Positions 5,397-5,691 of a stretch of 5,691 nucleotides of DNA are shown piece after piece. The stretch's first letter is position 1; the number at the start of each line of letters is the position of its first letter. The notes under the pieces were generated by a model, which saw nothing but the letters and a program-made list of their open reading frames with translations, was not told the DNA's origin and ran no database searches. The DNA comes from Candidatus Muproteobacteria bacterium RIFCSPHIGHO2_01_FULL_65_16 (GTDB lineage: Bacteria; Pseudomonadota; Gammaproteobacteria; Acidiferrobacterales; Sulfurifustaceae). The stretch spans positions 4,680 through 10,370 of the forward strand of contig MFSY01000119.1 in assembly GCA_001785175.1 (NCBI GenBank), in the 5' to 3' direction. Position numbers and translations under genes: made by a program.

Positions 5397-5494
5397 CGCG
5401 GATTAACGCGGATTAATTACCAAGGATGAACGCGGATATACGAAGAATTCATGCGATAAATCCGCGTTTGTCTCTTCATCAATCTGCGTTCATC
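5397..5494. repeat. CGCGGAT decamer and inverted repeat cluster
   Basis: CGCGGATTAA occurs twice in perfect tandem (5397-5406, 5407-5416) and as CGCGGATATA at 5431-5440. GATGAACGCGGAT (5425-5437) is the inverse of ATCTGCGTTCATC (5482-5494) with one mismatch, and ATCCGCGTTT (5460-5469) is a further inverted copy of the CGCGGAT core. ATCCGCGGAT (5394-5403) is itself a 10-bp palindrome. The cluster lies immediately upstream of the diguanylate cyclase gene, so it occupies the likely promoter and leader region. It is AT-richer than the genes. Confidence 0.6.
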
Positions 5495-5585
5495 TTAAAT
5501 ATAGCAGCCGGCCCATGCGGTCGGACGCCCGTCGGTCCCCCTGAATCTCGCGTACGCCCTTCTCGATCCGCTCCGGGCCTTCCGG
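5490..5585 (-). other. Open in-frame extension after the rmuC-like stop
   Basis: After the TGA at 5588-5586 the same frame remains open for 31 codons to a second TGA at 5492-5490. The stretch reads PEGPERIEKGVREIQGDRRA in its first 20 codons and keeps a high share of G/C at third positions (about 23 of 31; 23 of the first 27). It could be a former C-terminal extension cut off by a nonsense change, or chance openness in GC-rich DNA. No start codon with a ribosome binding site is seen. Confidence 0.25.
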
Positions 5586-5690
5586 TCACTGCTGCGCATC
5601 GCCGGTGTCGGTTGCATCCCCGAGCAGAGCGCGCGCCTGAGGGTCGCTCAGCTGCTCGACATTGCGCAGTTTGCGCTCGATCGTGCGGGT
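5586..5690 (-). CDS. rmuC: C-terminal end of a probable RmuC DNA recombination protein
   Basis: The last 34 codons of a gene enter from the right edge and end at TGA 5588-5586. The tail begins TRTIERKLRNVEQLSDPQAR, followed by a short acidic, variable end rich in Asp, Thr and Gln. The pattern T-R-x-I-x-R-K-L-x-x-V-E-x-L followed by an Ala/Leu-rich segment is what I recall at the C-terminus of RmuC family proteins, which have a coiled coil and a PD-(D/E)xK-like nuclease domain and limit recombination between inverted repeats. None of the catalytic part is in the window, so the name is tentative, though the coding character and frame are good. Confidence 0.6.
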   Translation of the reverse strand, partial: TRTIERKLRNVEQLSDPQARALLGDATDTGDAQQ

Positions 5691-5691
5691 T

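Noticed and set aside
1..5691. New defence, toxin-antitoxin or prophage system
   Set aside because: All sizeable genes belong to known housekeeping, lipid or signalling families; nothing resembles nuclease, toxin or phage modules apart from the partial rmuC-like tail.

Overview
The window looks like a chromosomal segment of a GC-rich gammaproteobacterium. Coding regions are strongly biased to G/C at third positions. A YciK-type short-chain dehydrogenase and a probable RmuC tail sit at the two ends, and the intergenic gaps are full of short palindromic repeats. The exact lineage cannot be read from this sequence. A hopanoid-producing, possibly sulfur-oxidising or other environmental gammaproteobacterium is only an inference.

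Almost everything is on the minus strand. From right to left: the last 34 codons of a probable rmuC gene (5586-5690); a gap with an inverted CGCGGAT repeat (5397-5494); a response-regulator/GGEEF diguanylate cyclase (4374-5360); a 200-bp convergent gap made of nested inverted repeats (4174-4373); a small plus-strand gene for a 71-residue single-span membrane protein (3958-4173); the squalene genes hpnC (3036-3884), hpnD (1891-2754) and hpnE (575-1894); a possible 46-codon ORF overlapping the hpnE stop by ATGA (438-578); a terminator-like hairpin (411-429); a 142-bp mobile-element-like repeat (251-392); and the first 79 codons of the YciK-type dehydrogenase (1-239).

The metabolic core is hpnC-hpnD-hpnE. 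In characterised bacteria HpnD condenses two farnesyl diphosphates to presqualene diphosphate, HpnC converts that to hydroxysqualene, and HpnE reduces hydroxysqualene to squalene, the precursor of hopanoids. No squalene-hopene cyclase is in the window, so the end product is not shown here. hpnD and hpnE overlap by 4 nt, while hpnC and hpnD are separated by 281 nt occupied largely by repeats.

The most distinctive feature is the intergenic DNA. Two near-identical 142/143-bp elements with terminal inverted repeats each enclose an inverted pair of REP-like hairpins with GTAG/CTAC feet. They lie just upstream of two minus-strand genes (yciK-like and hpnD). A third REP-like inverted pair, a different inverted hairpin pair, two families of heptanucleotide tandem repeats and a decamer repeat fill the other gaps. 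I see no defence system, CRISPR array, prophage or biosynthetic novelty. The unusual content is the repeat ecology, the candidate small ORF after hpnE and an open, coding-like stretch after the rmuC stop.
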